The notes: generated by a model from the sequence alone, not told the origin. A DNA stretch of 64,000 nt from RPRB01 sp035543115 (GCA_035543115.1 DATKKF010000027.1:16133-80132); one strand, 5' to 3'. Positions 1 through 8,987 are shown, counted from the stretch's first letter. Program-made: numbers and translations.

Positions 1-1692
1 CATCACCCGGAAGGTCTGCACCGCCCGCTCCTTGCCCTTCACGTGCGCGAGCGGCAGCGCCTCGACGTGGAACCCCGGCCCGGCCTTGGAGACGGTGGTG
101 TCCGCGGCCAGCACCTCGTTCCCCCTGGCCACGTTGCAGAGCCGGGAGGCGGTGTTCACGCAATCGCCGATGGCAGTGAACTCGTGGCGGTCCGCCGAGC
201 CCATGTACCCCACGACCGCCTGGCCGGAGTTCACCCCGATGCCGATCTCGATGCGGGTCTGCCCGTTCGCCTCACGCGCCTCGTTCAGCGCCTCGACCGC
301 GGCCTGCATCTCCAGCGCCGCCCGCAGCGCCCGCGCCGGGTCGTCCGGGTGCGGTGAGGGCGGGCCCCACACCGCCATCACGCAGTCCCCGATGAACTTG
401 TCCAGGTTCCCCTCGTGCCGGAACACCACGTCGGCCATCGCGGAGAAGAAGGCGTTCAGCATCGACACCGTCTCCTGAGGGCTCTCCCCCTCGGCGATGG
501 AGGTGAAGCCCCGGATGTCGGCGAAGAGCACGCTCACCTCGGCCAGCCGCCCCTGCCGGAGCAGCTCGACCTGGCCCTTCACCACCATCTCCGCGACGGC
601 CGGGGACAGGAACCGCGACAGCTCAGCCCGGGTCACCGCCTCGGTCTCGATCTTCTGCGCCAGGTCGGCGTTCTCCAGGGCGATCGCCGCCTGGGAGGCG
701 ATCCCGGAGAGGATCTTGAGGTCCTTCTCGCTGAACGCATTGGTCCGCTCCCGGGTGTCGAGGAAGAGCACGCCCTTCAGCTCGCCCTTGGCCAGCAGCG
801 GCACCGCCATGGCGCTGCGGATGCCCTGGGCGACGATGCTCTCGCTCCCGCTGAAGCGGCTGTCGAGGATGGCGTCGGCGGTCAGCACCGCCTGGCGCGT
901 CTCCAGCACCCGCTTGAGCACCGTGTCCGAGAGCACCACCTCCTCGTCGCTCCCCGTGCGGTGCCGCACCGCCTGGGCCACCAGCTCGCCCTGCTCGCTC
1001 ACCAGGAAGATGACGCCGTGGTCGGCGGCGAGCAGCTGGAAGCTGACCGCGAGGATCTTGTCCAGCAGGCTCTTCTGGTCGCGCTCCAGCCCCACCTGGC
1101 GGTGGAACTCGTGCGCGATGCGCAGCTTCTCGTAATCCTGCCGGAGCGCGGCGGCGTCCTTCAGCTGGTCGGCGGGGCGGAACTCGGTCTCTTCCACCGC
1201 CGGCTGGTCCAGCTGGGCGAGGAACGCCGGAGCGGCCTGCGCCGAGGCGAGCACCGTGACCCCCGGGCTGCCGGTGCTGGTGAGCACGTCGCCCGAGTGG
1301 AAGACCAGCCGGCTGTTCCCGAGCGCGATCTCGTCCCCGTCCTTGAGCCGCAGCTCGCGGACCCGCCGGCCGTTGACGTAGGTGCCGTTCGAGCTGCCCA
1401 GGTCCTTGAGGACGTAGCCGTTGCTCACCTTCTCGATGGCGGCGTGCTCCTTCGACACCTCGCGGTCGGCGAGGCGAAGGGTGTTCGCCGGGTGGCGTCC
1501 GAGCGTGGTCCTCGCGCCGAGCGGGAACTCGCTGAGCTTGCCGTCCAGGAGCCGCCCGGTGAGGTAGGGGCCCTTGGGGCTGGTGCGCACCGACGGCACC
1601 TGGCTCGACGAGAGTGACTCGCCGCACCCCGGGCACCGCGGCGGGTTGGGTTGGGCGAGCGGGGTTCGACAGCGTGGACAGGCGCTGAGCAT
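1..1692 (-). CDS. FHA-GAF adenylate/guanylate cyclase (C-terminus cut by window edge)
   Basis: Class III nucleotide cyclase with sensory domains, 564 codons visible. The N-terminus has a zinc-ribbon motif (Cys5, Cys8, Cys20, Cys23). An FHA domain follows at about 45-130 (LGRH, SKEHAAI and DLGSSNGTYVNG), then a GAF domain at about 200-355, then the cyclase domain from about 385. The metal-binding aspartates sit in FADIRGFTS (about 389) and KFIGDCVMAVWG (about 434), and the late NTASR motif is present, so catalysis is likely. FHA domains bind phosphothreonine, so kinase input is plausible, but this is inference. It has no membrane segment. The ATG at 1692 begins the zinc ribbon and is 34 bp from the divergent truD start. 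The reading frame is open to base 1. Whether the product is cAMP or cGMP cannot be told. Confidence 0.9.
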   Translation of the reverse strand, partial: MLSACPRCRTPLAQPNPPRCPGCGESLSSSQVPSVRTSPKGPYLTGRLLDGKLSEFPLGARTTLGRHPANTLRLADREVSKEHAAIEKVSNGYVLKDLGSSNGTYVNGRRVRELRLKDGDEIALGNSRLVFHSGDVLTSTGSPGVTVLASAQAAPAFLAQLDQPAVEETEFRPADQLKDAAALRQDYEKLRIAHEFHRQVGLERDQKSLLDKILAVSFQLLAADHGVIFLVSEQGELVAQAVRHRTGSDEEVVLSDTVLKRVLETRQAVLTADAILDSRFSGSESIVAQGIRSAMAVPLLAKGELKGVLFLDTRERTNAFSEKDLKILSGIASQAAIALENADLAQKIETEAVTRAELSRFLSPAVAEMVVKGQVELLRQGRLAEVSVLFADIRGFTSIAEGESPQETVSMLNAFFSAMADVVFRHEGNLDKFIGDCVMAVWGPPSPHPDDPARALRAALEMQAAVEALNEAREANGQTRIEIGIGVNSGQAVVGYMGSADRHEFTAIGDCVNTASRLCNVARGNEVLAADTTVSKAGPGFHVEALPLAHVKGKERAVQTFRVM

Positions 1693-1726
1693 CGGACCGT
1701 CCGCCGATGTTACAAGGCTTGCCCCC

Positions 1727-3202
1727 GTGCGCATCAAGCAGCGACCCGAGGACTTCAGCGTCCGGGAGTCCTACCGCTTCGACCCCGTCCCGGACGGGCG
1801 GTACCGGGTCTACCTCATGGACAAGCAGAAGCTGTCCACCTTCGAGGCGGTGGAGCGGATCCGGAGCCGGTTCGGGCTGCGCCCCGGCGCCATCAGCTTC
1901 TGCGGCCTGAAGGACAAGCAGGGGCGAACCGAGCAGCTCATCGCCGTGGACGGGGCCGAGGTGGACTTCCAGGAGCCCGACCTCCGGCTGAAGCCGCTGG
2001 GGCGCACAGGTCGGCCTCTGTCGGCGGAAAACACCACCTCCAACCGCTTCAGCGTCACCGTCCGGGCGCTGACCGACGAGGACCTCTCGGAGCTGCCCCG
2101 CGCCGCCGCCGAGGTGAACCGCCTCGGGGTGGTGAACTACTTCGACAGCCAGCGCTTCGGGTCCCTCAAACATGGCCAGGGCTTCATCGCCAAGGACCTG
2201 ATCCGCGGCGACTTCGAGGCAGCCCTGCGCAACTACCTGGCAAAGCCGTCGCCGCTCGACCGCTCCGACGACGCCAAGGTGAAGCAGTTCTGGCGGGCCA
2301 ACTGGGGCGACTGGACGCGCCGGGTGCCGTACGAGGCCGCGCACCGCTACGACCGGGTCATCCGCTCGCTCCGGGAGAAGCCCGAGGACTACCTCCGGGC
2401 CTTTCTCCAGATCGACGCCGCGTACCGCGCGCTCCTCCTGTTCACCTACCAGAGCTGGCTCTGGAACGAGGGCGTGCGGCGGCTGCTCCAGCTCGCGCTC
2501 CCCCGGACGTCGCTCTTCCCGCTCCGGTACCAGGCCGGGACCTTGCTGTTCCACCAGGACGCCGACCCGGAGACGCTGCGCTGGCTCCGGGGGCTCACCT
2601 TCCCCTTGCTCGCGCCCGACTCCCAGGTGGCCGAGCCGCGGGTGCGCGAGGCGGTGGAGTGGGTGCTCGGCAAGGAGAAGCTCCGGCTCGAGCAGCTGCG
2701 GGTCACGGGGGCCGAGCGGCTCCTGTACTTCAAGCACGAGGAGCGGGCCGTCTTGGTGCAGCCGAGCAAGCTGGTGCTCGGCCGGACGCAGCCAGACGAG
2801 CTCAACCGTGGGTACGGGAAGCTGAACGTGGCGTTCACCCTGCCGCCGGGCAGCTACGCGACCCTGGTGGTGAAGCGCCTGTTCCACCGGACGGCGCGGG
2901 AGGACACGCCGGACGAGATCCGCGCGACTCCTGGCGGAGGCCGCCCCGCCGTCGACGACGCCCGGACGAGCTCCGCCAGGCCACCTCCCGGCGACTCCCC
3001 GGGGGCCCGGCCGGTCCGCCGAGTCGAACCCCGGTCGGAGTCCGCGGGCCGCAGCGCCGAATCGGAGAAAACGAGTGCTCCGAGACCGCGCGCCGGCGCT
3101 CCGCCGCACGGAGCCGGTGAGCGGCGGGTGGGCTTCCGGGCCCATGCAAAGGCCCGAAAAGAGGCGAAAGCGTCCGCCCGGGCACGTCAGAAGGTGCGGT
3201 AG
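1727..3202 (+). CDS. truD: tRNA pseudouridine(13) synthase TruD with long basic tail
   Basis: Converts uridine 13 of tRNA to pseudouridine. The catalytic Asp63 lies in GLKDKQGRTEQ, and the TruD signatures ENTTSNRFSVTV and NYFDSQRFGS follow. The GTG at 1727 is chosen because the family N-terminus (RIKQRPEDFSVRE) starts immediately; the frame is open further upstream, but that part is not TruD-like. The enzyme core ends near residue 400. About 90 further residues are low in complexity and rich in Arg, Pro, Ala and Ser, ending in a Lys/Arg/Ala helix-like stretch, and this tail is not part of the usual fold. The gene is divergent from the cyclase and about 100 bp upstream of the ECF sigma gene. 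Confidence 0.93.
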   Translation: MRIKQRPEDFSVRESYRFDPVPDGRYRVYLMDKQKLSTFEAVERIRSRFGLRPGAISFCGLKDKQGRTEQLIAVDGAEVDFQEPDLRLKPLGRTGRPLSAENTTSNRFSVTVRALTDEDLSELPRAAAEVNRLGVVNYFDSQRFGSLKHGQGFIAKDLIRGDFEAALRNYLAKPSPLDRSDDAKVKQFWRANWGDWTRRVPYEAAHRYDRVIRSLREKPEDYLRAFLQIDAAYRALLLFTYQSWLWNEGVRRLLQLALPRTSLFPLRYQAGTLLFHQDADPETLRWLRGLTFPLLAPDSQVAEPRVREAVEWVLGKEKLRLEQLRVTGAERLLYFKHEERAVLVQPSKLVLGRTQPDELNRGYGKLNVAFTLPPGSYATLVVKRLFHRTAREDTPDEIRATPGGGRPAVDDARTSSARPPPGDSPGARPVRRVEPRSESAGRSAESEKTSAPRPRAGAPPHGAGERRVGFRAHAKARKEAKASARARQKVR

Positions 3203-3304
3203 AGTGCCCCACCTCCGGGACGGGGCCGCCCCCGGTCCGGACCATGCCGCCCAATCGCCAGGGGCGGGGGCAATCGCCCAGGGAGTACGGGCGTATGGGG
3301 TGGC

Positions 3305-3925
3305 GTGACCACCCTGCTCTCCTCGTGGCTTTCCTTCCCGGCGGCGCTGGGGTCCATCCTGGCCGAGCGGATCGAGACCGTGCCGTACCGCGCCGAGGTG
3401 CGCGCCGCGCGCCGCGGAGACCGGTCCGCCTTCGAGGCCCTGGTCCGGAGCGTCCAGCGCCCGGTCTACGGCCTCTGCCTGCGGCTGCTCCGGACGGAAG
3501 CCGAGGCCGCCGAGGTGGCCCAGGAGACGTTCCTCCGCGCCTACCAGCACCTCGGCCGGTACGACGAGGCGAAGCCCTTTGACCTGTGGGTGCTCGCCAT
3601 CGCCCGGAACCTCTGCCTCGACCTGCTGCGGCGGCGCTCCCGCGTCCGCACCCAGGACGTGGACGAGATGCACGAGGCGCTGCCCTCCGGCGAGAAGAGC
3701 CAGGAGGAGGGCGTCATCGCCGCCGAGGAGCACCGAAGCCTCGAGTCGGCGCTCGCCACCCTCGGGACGGACGACCGCGAGGTCCTCGCCCTGTACTACG
3801 TGCAGAAGCGCACCACGAAAGAGATCGCCCAGGTGATGGGCGTGGCCCCGGGCACCATCATGGCCCGCCTGTTCCGCGCGCGGGAGAAGCTGCGCCGGCA
3901 GATGACGACGGAGAATGCCCAGTGA
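3305..3925 (+). CDS. ECF-family RNA polymerase sigma factor
   Basis: Extracytoplasmic-function sigma factor of 206 aa. Region 2 covers about 40-110 (EVAQETFLRAYQHLGRYD, then LWVLAIARNLCLDLLRRR), and region 4 about 145-200 contains a helix-turn-helix (LALYYVQKRTTKEIAQVMGV). The GTG at 3305 gives a hydrophobic N-terminal leader that is unusual for the family, so a later GTG (for example near 3380) may be the true start. Its TGA overlaps the GTG of the next gene, a zinc anti-sigma factor, so the two are probably translated together as a sigma/anti-sigma pair. Confidence 0.92.
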   Translation: MTTLLSSWLSFPAALGSILAERIETVPYRAEVRAARRGDRSAFEALVRSVQRPVYGLCLRLLRTEAEAAEVAQETFLRAYQHLGRYDEAKPFDLWVLAIARNLCLDLLRRRSRVRTQDVDEMHEALPSGEKSQEEGVIAAEEHRSLESALATLGTDDREVLALYYVQKRTTKEIAQVMGVAPGTIMARLFRAREKLRRQMTTENAQ

Positions 3926-4425
3926 ACGGCTGCCCCGAGCTCGAGACCCTGATGGTCGCCGTGGCAGAACACGACGCCGAGGCCCTCGCCCACCTCCGCA
4001 GCTGCCCGGGCTGCGCCGTCCTGGCCGAAGAGCACCGCCAGCTGGAGAAGGACCTCGCCCGCCTGGTGGATCCGATGCCCCCGCCGGACTTCGTGCACAC
4101 CGTCATGGCCCGCGTGGCGCTCGAGCCCGCCCCGGCCCGGGTGGAGCTGCGCACCGGCCTGTCCATCCTCGCGGTGACGCTGATGGGCGCGACGCTCGCC
4201 TTCGTTGCCGCGCACGGGAACCTCGGGCTACTCGGGACCCGTGCCGCCTCGGCGGTGGTGGCGTGGCGGAACCTCTTCTTCGCCGCCTCCGAGGCGCTCT
4301 CCGCCATCTGGAGCACCGCCGCCCTGCCGATGGTCATCACCATGGCCGGCCTGGTGATCGTCTCGACGCTCGGCGTCCGCCGTCTGGCCGCGCACCGGGT
4401 CGTGGAGGCACAGGTCAGGCCGTGA
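3922..4425 (+). CDS. Zinc anti-sigma factor, membrane-anchored
   Basis: A 167-aa partner of the sigma factor just upstream; the genes overlap by 4 nt (GTGA). The N-terminal cytoplasmic part carries the ZAS zinc motif H-x3-C-x2-C (HLRSCPGC, about residues 28-35) followed by the helical EEHRQLEKDLARL segment. Two hydrophobic segments follow: one at about 75-95 (LSILAVTLMGATLAFVAA) and one at about 135-155 (ALPMVITMAGLVIVSTLGV). By family knowledge it should hold the sigma factor inactive at the membrane until a signal arrives. Its stop overlaps the GTG of the next gene, which suggests that protein belongs to the same pathway. Confidence 0.85.
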   Translation: MNGCPELETLMVAVAEHDAEALAHLRSCPGCAVLAEEHRQLEKDLARLVDPMPPPDFVHTVMARVALEPAPARVELRTGLSILAVTLMGATLAFVAAHGNLGLLGTRAASAVVAWRNLFFAASEALSAIWSTAALPMVITMAGLVIVSTLGVRRLAAHRVVEAQVRP

Positions 4426-5819
4426 CGCGCCTTGCTGCACTGCTCGCGGCCCTGCTGCCGCTCCTCGCACTGGCCGCCGGACCTCCTTCGGACTCCTCGA
4501 CCCGGGAGCCGGCCGGCCGCATCACCCTCAAGACCCACGGAACGCTGCGCGACGTCGCCGAGCGCATCGCCAGCGAGGGCAAGCTGAGCGTCGTGGTCCG
4601 GGGCGACCTGGACGAGGACGCCGAGGTCTTCTTCCAGAACGTCCCGGCCGACGAGGCGCTGGAGACCCTCGCCCGCGCCTACGGCCTCTCGCTGGAGAAG
4701 CGGGGCAACATCTACACCCTGCGGCCGCACGACCAGGGCTCGCCGCAGCCGAAGCTGGTGGCGCCGATTCCACCCCTGCCCCCGATGCCACCCACCCCTT
4801 CGATGCCGAAGATGGGCCACCCCGGGCACCCCTCGAGCAGCGACGACGAGGACAGCGCGGACGACGAGACCGACCAGGACCATGACCAGGACGAGGACGA
4901 GGCGGAGAACGCGACCCCGCCCTCGGACCTCGAGGACAAGCTCGGCCGGCTCAAGGACCTCCGGGATCTCAAGGACCTCAAGGACCTGAAGGACGTGCTC
5001 AAGTTCCACCCCCGCGCCCCGGGTGGCTCGGACCGGCAGACGGTCGGCACGGGCAACGTCACGGTGGAGGAGGACCAGGAGGTCGACGACGCCGTGGCCT
5101 ACGGCGGTAGTCTCCTCATCAAGGGCCGCGTGCGGAACGACGCCGTCGCGTTCGGCGGGAACGTGCAGCTCGGTCCACACGCCGTGGTGGGCGGGGACGC
5201 GGTGGCGTTCGGCGGCACCGTCGAGCGCGAGTCCGGGGCCAAGGTCCACGGCCAGTCGCTCTCGTTCGGCGGCAAGTCCGGCGGGCTCGCCGCGATCGGC
5301 GGGAGCGAGAAGATGACTCGCTCCTCCGACCGGCACTCGGGGTCGTCCATCTTCTGGCTGCTGATCCAGTTCGCGGTCTACTTCGCCCTGGGCTTCGTCT
5401 TCATCATGTTCGCCCCCCGGGCGATGAAGCAGCTCGAGTCGGAGATCCGCCGCGACCCACTCCGCTGCGCGCTCACCGGGCTGCTGGGGGCGCTGGCCAT
5501 CGCGGGCCTGGCGGTGCTGCTCACCATCATCGTCATCGGGATTCCCTTCACCCTGGTGCTGATCGTGATGACCGCGGTGGGCATCGCCATGGGCTACTCG
5601 GCGCTCGCCTCCGAGCTCGGGACCCGCCTCCCGGTGCTTCGCGCCAACCGCAAGACGCAGGCCGCGGTGCTGGCCCTGGGCATCCTGGTCCTGCTGGTCC
5701 TCCAGCTCATTCCGGTGCTCGGCAAGCTGGTGCTCGCCGCCGGCCTCTTCGTCTCCCTGGGGGCCACCATCCGCACCCGGTTCGGCACCCGGCCCCGCGA
5801 GTTTCCCGAGCCGGTCTGA
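4422..5819 (+). CDS. STN-like, acidic, bactofilin-like multidomain membrane protein
   Basis: Third gene of the sigma/anti-sigma operon (465 aa, GTG start, 4-nt overlap). In order it has a signal peptide (about 1-20) and an STN-type domain as in secretin and TonB-receptor N-termini (about 32-100: GTLRDVAERIASEGKLSVVV, DEALETLARAYGLSLE). Then come a Pro/Met-rich linker (about 105-128) and a strongly acidic Asp/Glu stretch (about 133-165). A KDL-repeat helix (about 176-192) leads to a short beta repeat resembling bactofilin or polymer-forming domains (about 205-290: DDAVAYGGSLLIKG, NDAVAFGGNVQLG, GDAVAFGGTVERE). About four transmembrane helices fill the C-terminal 150 residues. No characterised protein with this order is known to me. 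It may be the envelope sensor or the target of the sigma pathway. Confidence 0.8.
   Translation: MTRLAALLAALLPLLALAAGPPSDSSTREPAGRITLKTHGTLRDVAERIASEGKLSVVVRGDLDEDAEVFFQNVPADEALETLARAYGLSLEKRGNIYTLRPHDQGSPQPKLVAPIPPLPPMPPTPSMPKMGHPGHPSSSDDEDSADDETDQDHDQDEDEAENATPPSDLEDKLGRLKDLRDLKDLKDLKDVLKFHPRAPGGSDRQTVGTGNVTVEEDQEVDDAVAYGGSLLIKGRVRNDAVAFGGNVQLGPHAVVGGDAVAFGGTVERESGAKVHGQSLSFGGKSGGLAAIGGSEKMTRSSDRHSGSSIFWLLIQFAVYFALGFVFIMFAPRAMKQLESEIRRDPLRCALTGLLGALAIAGLAVLLTIIVIGIPFTLVLIVMTAVGIAMGYSALASELGTRLPVLRANRKTQAAVLALGILVLLVLQLIPVLGKLVLAAGLFVSLGATIRTRFGTRPREFPEPV
4950..4994 (+). repeat. Five tandem 9-bp units encoding a (K/R)DL repeat
   Basis: Five in-frame 9-bp units (ctcaaggac and close variants) encode L-K-D/L-R-D repeats inside the membrane protein that starts at 4422. 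Unit number may vary by replication slippage; that is inference. The repeat has an i, i+3 pattern of hydrophobic residues with alternating charges, which fits a helix or coiled-coil spacer. Confidence 0.75.
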
Positions 5820-5834
5820 GGCGGCACGGTCGCC

Positions 5835-5873
5835 CCGCCGGGCGTCGGGAGATGGTCTCCCGGACGCGCGGCG
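5835..5873. terminator. Long hairpin between sigma operon and oxidase operon
   Basis: The core inverted repeat is GCGTCGGGAGA (5842-5852), a 3-nt loop and TCTCCCGGACGC (5856-5867), with one bulged base. Pairing extends outward through GCCGCG-type bases. No T-tract follows, so it could be a factor-assisted terminator or an mRNA-stabilising stem rather than a classical intrinsic terminator. Confidence 0.45.
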
Positions 5874-5915
5874 TCGTTGAAGGCCGGCGGTGGTGGCGCT
5901 AGACGGCAGAGCACC

Positions 5916-7643
5916 ATGTCCACGCTCTCTGCCTTCCCCCTTCTCGCCGAGGAGATCCAGGCCTTCAACGCCCGCGGGCAGCTGGGGAAGGATCCAGTCG
6001 CCGCCTACTTCGCCGAGCGCCGGAAGGCGCACGGGCTGTTCACCAACCTCCTGACCGACAACGAGCTCGAGGTCCTCAAGCCGTACCTCTTCTGCTGGCG
6101 TGAGCTGCCGCAGCGGAGCTCGGACGCCCCGGTCCGGGTCAGCAACTTCATCGATGGCGAGTGGCGGCTCCCGGAAAAGGGCGAGATGGCCCTGCTCCGC
6201 AGTCACGCCGACCGGCGCATCCCGCTGATGGAGGTGCCTGCCTCGACCGAGGAGGACGTGGACCGGGCGGTGAGCGCCGCGGACCGGACCTGGAAGTCGC
6301 TGTCGTGGGCCGAGGAGGTGTTCACCTACCGGAAGCAGGTCATCAAGAACTTCAGCCGGATGATGGATGTCTTCTCCGAGGACTGCATGCGGGAGATCCG
6401 CCAGCAGATCCCCAAGACCCGGCTCGAGGCGCAGAAGGATTTCTTCGAGGCCAAGCGCGCCGCCGACCACCTCGAGGGCTCGGCGGAGGCGGCGCTCCAG
6501 GGCGAGCTGCTCCCTCCGATGCTCCCGGGCCACAGCTACTGGCGCAACCCGTGGGTGCCCGCCGGGGTGTCGGTCATCATCTCGCCGATGAACTTCATCT
6601 GGGGCATCCCCGGAATCCACCTGGTCGGGGCGTACCTGGCCGGCGTGCCGTTCATCTACAAGGGCCACCCCTACGCGGGGATCACCAACACCACGATGAT
6701 CCGGATGATGATCGCCGCCGGGGCCGATCCGGCTTACGTGCAAAGTATCCAGGGGTTCGGCAAGGGCATCGCCTCGCTGGCCACCGACCGCCGGGTGACC
6801 GTGGTCGCGGTGACTGGCTCGTCCGAGACTGCGAGCAAGATCCAGCAGGGCCGCGGGCTGAACCGCCTCCGGTTCGAGGGCGGCGGCTGTAACTGGTCCT
6901 ACGTGGACGACGGCTACACGCCCGAGGAGCTGAAGAGGATCGCGGTGCGCCTCGCCTACTCGGTTTGTGGCTTTGGGGCCCACAAGTGCACCTCGCTCCA
7001 CGGTGTTGCTGCCTCGGCGAAGACGCTGGACACCCTCCTCGGGCTGATCAACGAGGAGATGGCCACCTGGCGGGTGGCGGACCCGCGCGAGGCGACCGAG
7101 GACAAGGTCCTGAGCCCGCTGATGGTCCACAAGGCGCAGACCCTGGTGGACATCGTCGCCGAGGCGAAGAAGACGCCCGGGGTCACCGTGGTGCGCGAGG
7201 GCGGCCGGGCCGACGGGGCCTACGGCGAGCACTCGGAGGCGGTGAAGCCGGTCCTCCTCAAGATCCGCCCGGACAGCACGGTGCGGGTGAACTGGGACGG
7301 CAAGGGAGTCCAGGAGGTCCGGCTGGCGACGACCGAGTTCTTCATGCCCATCCTGGTGGGGATGGAGCTGCCGGACTTCACGTCCTACCTGCGATTCTGC
7401 CTGTTCGAGAACAGCCATGATCTGGCGACCAGCGTCTGGACTCGCGACGACCGGAAGCTTCAGCTCGCACGGCGCACCATCGGCGGGATGCTGAAGGAGA
7501 ACGACGGCACCGACTCGGCACTGGAATGGGAGGAGTTCGGCGCCTCGGGCATCGGCGACTCCGGGAACATGGGCGTGGGCGAGGTGACGGCGACGCTGAG
7601 CATCTACACCCGGCGGCAGAAGGGCCGGCACCTGGTGTTCTAG
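5916..7643 (+). CDS. NAD(P)-dependent aldehyde dehydrogenase family protein
   Basis: Aldehyde dehydrogenase superfamily, 575 aa. Key residues are recognisable: Asn in SPMNFIWG (about 224), the general-base Glu in RFEGGGCNW (about 320), and the nucleophile Cys in GAHKCTSLHG (about 357). The C-terminal motif MKENDGTDS-like region matches a divergent member, perhaps of the 1-pyrroline-5-carboxylate dehydrogenase type. ATG 5916 is used; a TTG at 5877 is also in frame. It starts an operon with a ferredoxin/FAD oxidoreductase 21 bp downstream and an FAD amine oxidase, so it probably oxidises the aldehyde they make. If the oxidase acts on proline, the product here would be glutamate. The substrate is inferred only. 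Confidence 0.88.
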   Translation: MSTLSAFPLLAEEIQAFNARGQLGKDPVAAYFAERRKAHGLFTNLLTDNELEVLKPYLFCWRELPQRSSDAPVRVSNFIDGEWRLPEKGEMALLRSHADRRIPLMEVPASTEEDVDRAVSAADRTWKSLSWAEEVFTYRKQVIKNFSRMMDVFSEDCMREIRQQIPKTRLEAQKDFFEAKRAADHLEGSAEAALQGELLPPMLPGHSYWRNPWVPAGVSVIISPMNFIWGIPGIHLVGAYLAGVPFIYKGHPYAGITNTTMIRMMIAAGADPAYVQSIQGFGKGIASLATDRRVTVVAVTGSSETASKIQQGRGLNRLRFEGGGCNWSYVDDGYTPEELKRIAVRLAYSVCGFGAHKCTSLHGVAASAKTLDTLLGLINEEMATWRVADPREATEDKVLSPLMVHKAQTLVDIVAEAKKTPGVTVVREGGRADGAYGEHSEAVKPVLLKIRPDSTVRVNWDGKGVQEVRLATTEFFMPILVGMELPDFTSYLRFCLFENSHDLATSVWTRDDRKLQLARRTIGGMLKENDGTDSALEWEEFGASGIGDSGNMGVGEVTATLSIYTRRQKGRHLVF

Positions 7644-7664
7644 TCGGGTAGAACATCGGGCCCC

Positions 7665-8987
7665 ATGCGACGCCTCCCTCCGGCCACCGGCCCGGAGCTC
7701 ACCATCGAGTTCGAGAGCACCCCTCTCCGGGCCCGCGAGGGAGAGCCCGCGGCCTGTGCGCTCCTCGCCGCGGGCGAGACCCTCTTCTCCCGGAGCATCA
7801 AGTACCACCGGCCGCGCGGCCCGTTCTGCATGGCGGGCTCATGCTCCAACTGCCTGGTCCGCATCGACGGCGTGCCCAACCGCTTCGCCTGTCAGACGCC
7901 GGTACAGGCCGGGATGCGCATCGAGCGGCAGAACGCATACCCCAGCGTGCAGGTCGACCTGTTCTCCAGCATCGACTGGCTCTTTCCGAAGGGAATGGAT
8001 CACCACTCGATGTTCGCGGGCGTCCCCGTCGCCGAGAAGGTGATGGCCACGGTGGCCCGTCATCTCGCTGGCCTCGGACTGCTCCCGGACGCGGCCCCTG
8101 CCCCCCCACCGTCTGCGGAGCGCCTCTCGGTCGAGGTCGCGGTGGTGGGCGCAGGCGCTGCCGGGCTCGCCGCGGCGGAGGTCCTCGCCACGCGCGGCCT
8201 CTCGCCCCTCCTCCTCGAGCAGGAGGACTGCGTCGGGGGACGGTGGGTGCTCGACGCGCCCGAGGACGGCACGTTCGCCGCCCCCGCAGTCCCCGAGGGC
8301 GTGCAGCTCCGGCTCGCCACCTCCGTTCTCGGCCTCTACGACGACGAGCTCGGTCGGGTGCTGCTGGCGGTACAGCGCGATGTCGAGGGCACGCGGGTGC
8401 TCCTGCTCCAGGCCCGGACCATCCTCTTCGCCATCGGCGGCCATGCCCCAACCGTGCCGTTCGAGAACAACGACATCCCGGGCGTCTTCAGCGGCCGCGC
8501 GGCATCGGATCTGCTCCGGCGCCGGCGCCTGCTGATCGGCGATGCGCCGGTGATCCTCGGCGAGGGGCCGCAGCTCCTGCCGCTGGCGCGTCTGTTCCGG
8601 GCTGAGGGCGCCCCGCCGGCGCTGGTGCTCCACACCGGCGCGGGCGGGCCTCTGGCGGGCACCGTCCAGGGGGGGCCCGTCAGGGCCCACGGGCGCACCT
8701 GGGTGCACGGGTTCTCGTACCGCGAGGCCGGCGGGCGGGAGCGGCGGATCGACTGCGATGCCCTCGTCGTCTCGTTGCCGCCCTCCCCCGCCTTCGAGCT
8801 GCTGCGCCAGACGGGGGTGAAGATCGGTTTCCGTCCGGAGCTCAAGACGTTCGCTCCCGAGGTGGAGCGCGACGGACGGACGGCTGTCGCCGGCATCTGG
8901 GCGGCGGGCGACGTCGTCCGGCCGGGAACAGCGCTGGCCGCCGCCGAGTCGGGGCGCGCGGCGGCACGGGGGATCCTCGCGCGATGA
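7665..8987 (+). CDS. [2Fe-2S] ferredoxin-FAD/NAD(P) oxidoreductase subunit
   Basis: 440-aa fusion of a plant-type [2Fe-2S] domain and a pyridine-nucleotide-disulfide-type FAD domain. The iron-sulfur ligands are in FCMAGSCSNC plus the later Cys in RFACQTP (about residues 54-82). The FAD site is VAVVGAGAAGLAAAE (about 155-170), and a late GIWAAGDVV motif sits near residue 410. The layout corresponds to a fusion of HcnA-like and HcnB-like subunits of hydrogen cyanide synthase, opine oxidase or multimeric proline dehydrogenase. The C-terminal BFD-type iron-sulfur domain often found in HcnB/OoxA-like subunits is missing here and instead appears on the amine oxidase two genes downstream. The stop overlaps the next start (ATGA). 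Confidence 0.88.
   Translation: MRRLPPATGPELTIEFESTPLRAREGEPAACALLAAGETLFSRSIKYHRPRGPFCMAGSCSNCLVRIDGVPNRFACQTPVQAGMRIERQNAYPSVQVDLFSSIDWLFPKGMDHHSMFAGVPVAEKVMATVARHLAGLGLLPDAAPAPPPSAERLSVEVAVVGAGAAGLAAAEVLATRGLSPLLLEQEDCVGGRWVLDAPEDGTFAAPAVPEGVQLRLATSVLGLYDDELGRVLLAVQRDVEGTRVLLLQARTILFAIGGHAPTVPFENNDIPGVFSGRAASDLLRRRRLLIGDAPVILGEGPQLLPLARLFRAEGAPPALVLHTGAGGPLAGTVQGGPVRAHGRTWVHGFSYREAGGRERRIDCDALVVSLPPSPAFELLRQTGVKIGFRPELKTFAPEVERDGRTAVAGIWAAGDVVRPGTALAAAESGRAAARGILAR

Noticed and set aside
3234..3243. GGTCCGGACC palindrome upstream of the sigma gene as an operator
   Set aside because: A 10-bp palindrome in 70% G+C DNA is expected by chance; no second copy was seen nearby.
3858..7808. Long antisense open frame of about 1,300 codons opposite the ECF and oxidase operon
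   Set aside because: Its product is Arg/Gly/His-rich with no domain, as expected for the reverse of high-GC coding sequence, and the plus strand carries clear genes.
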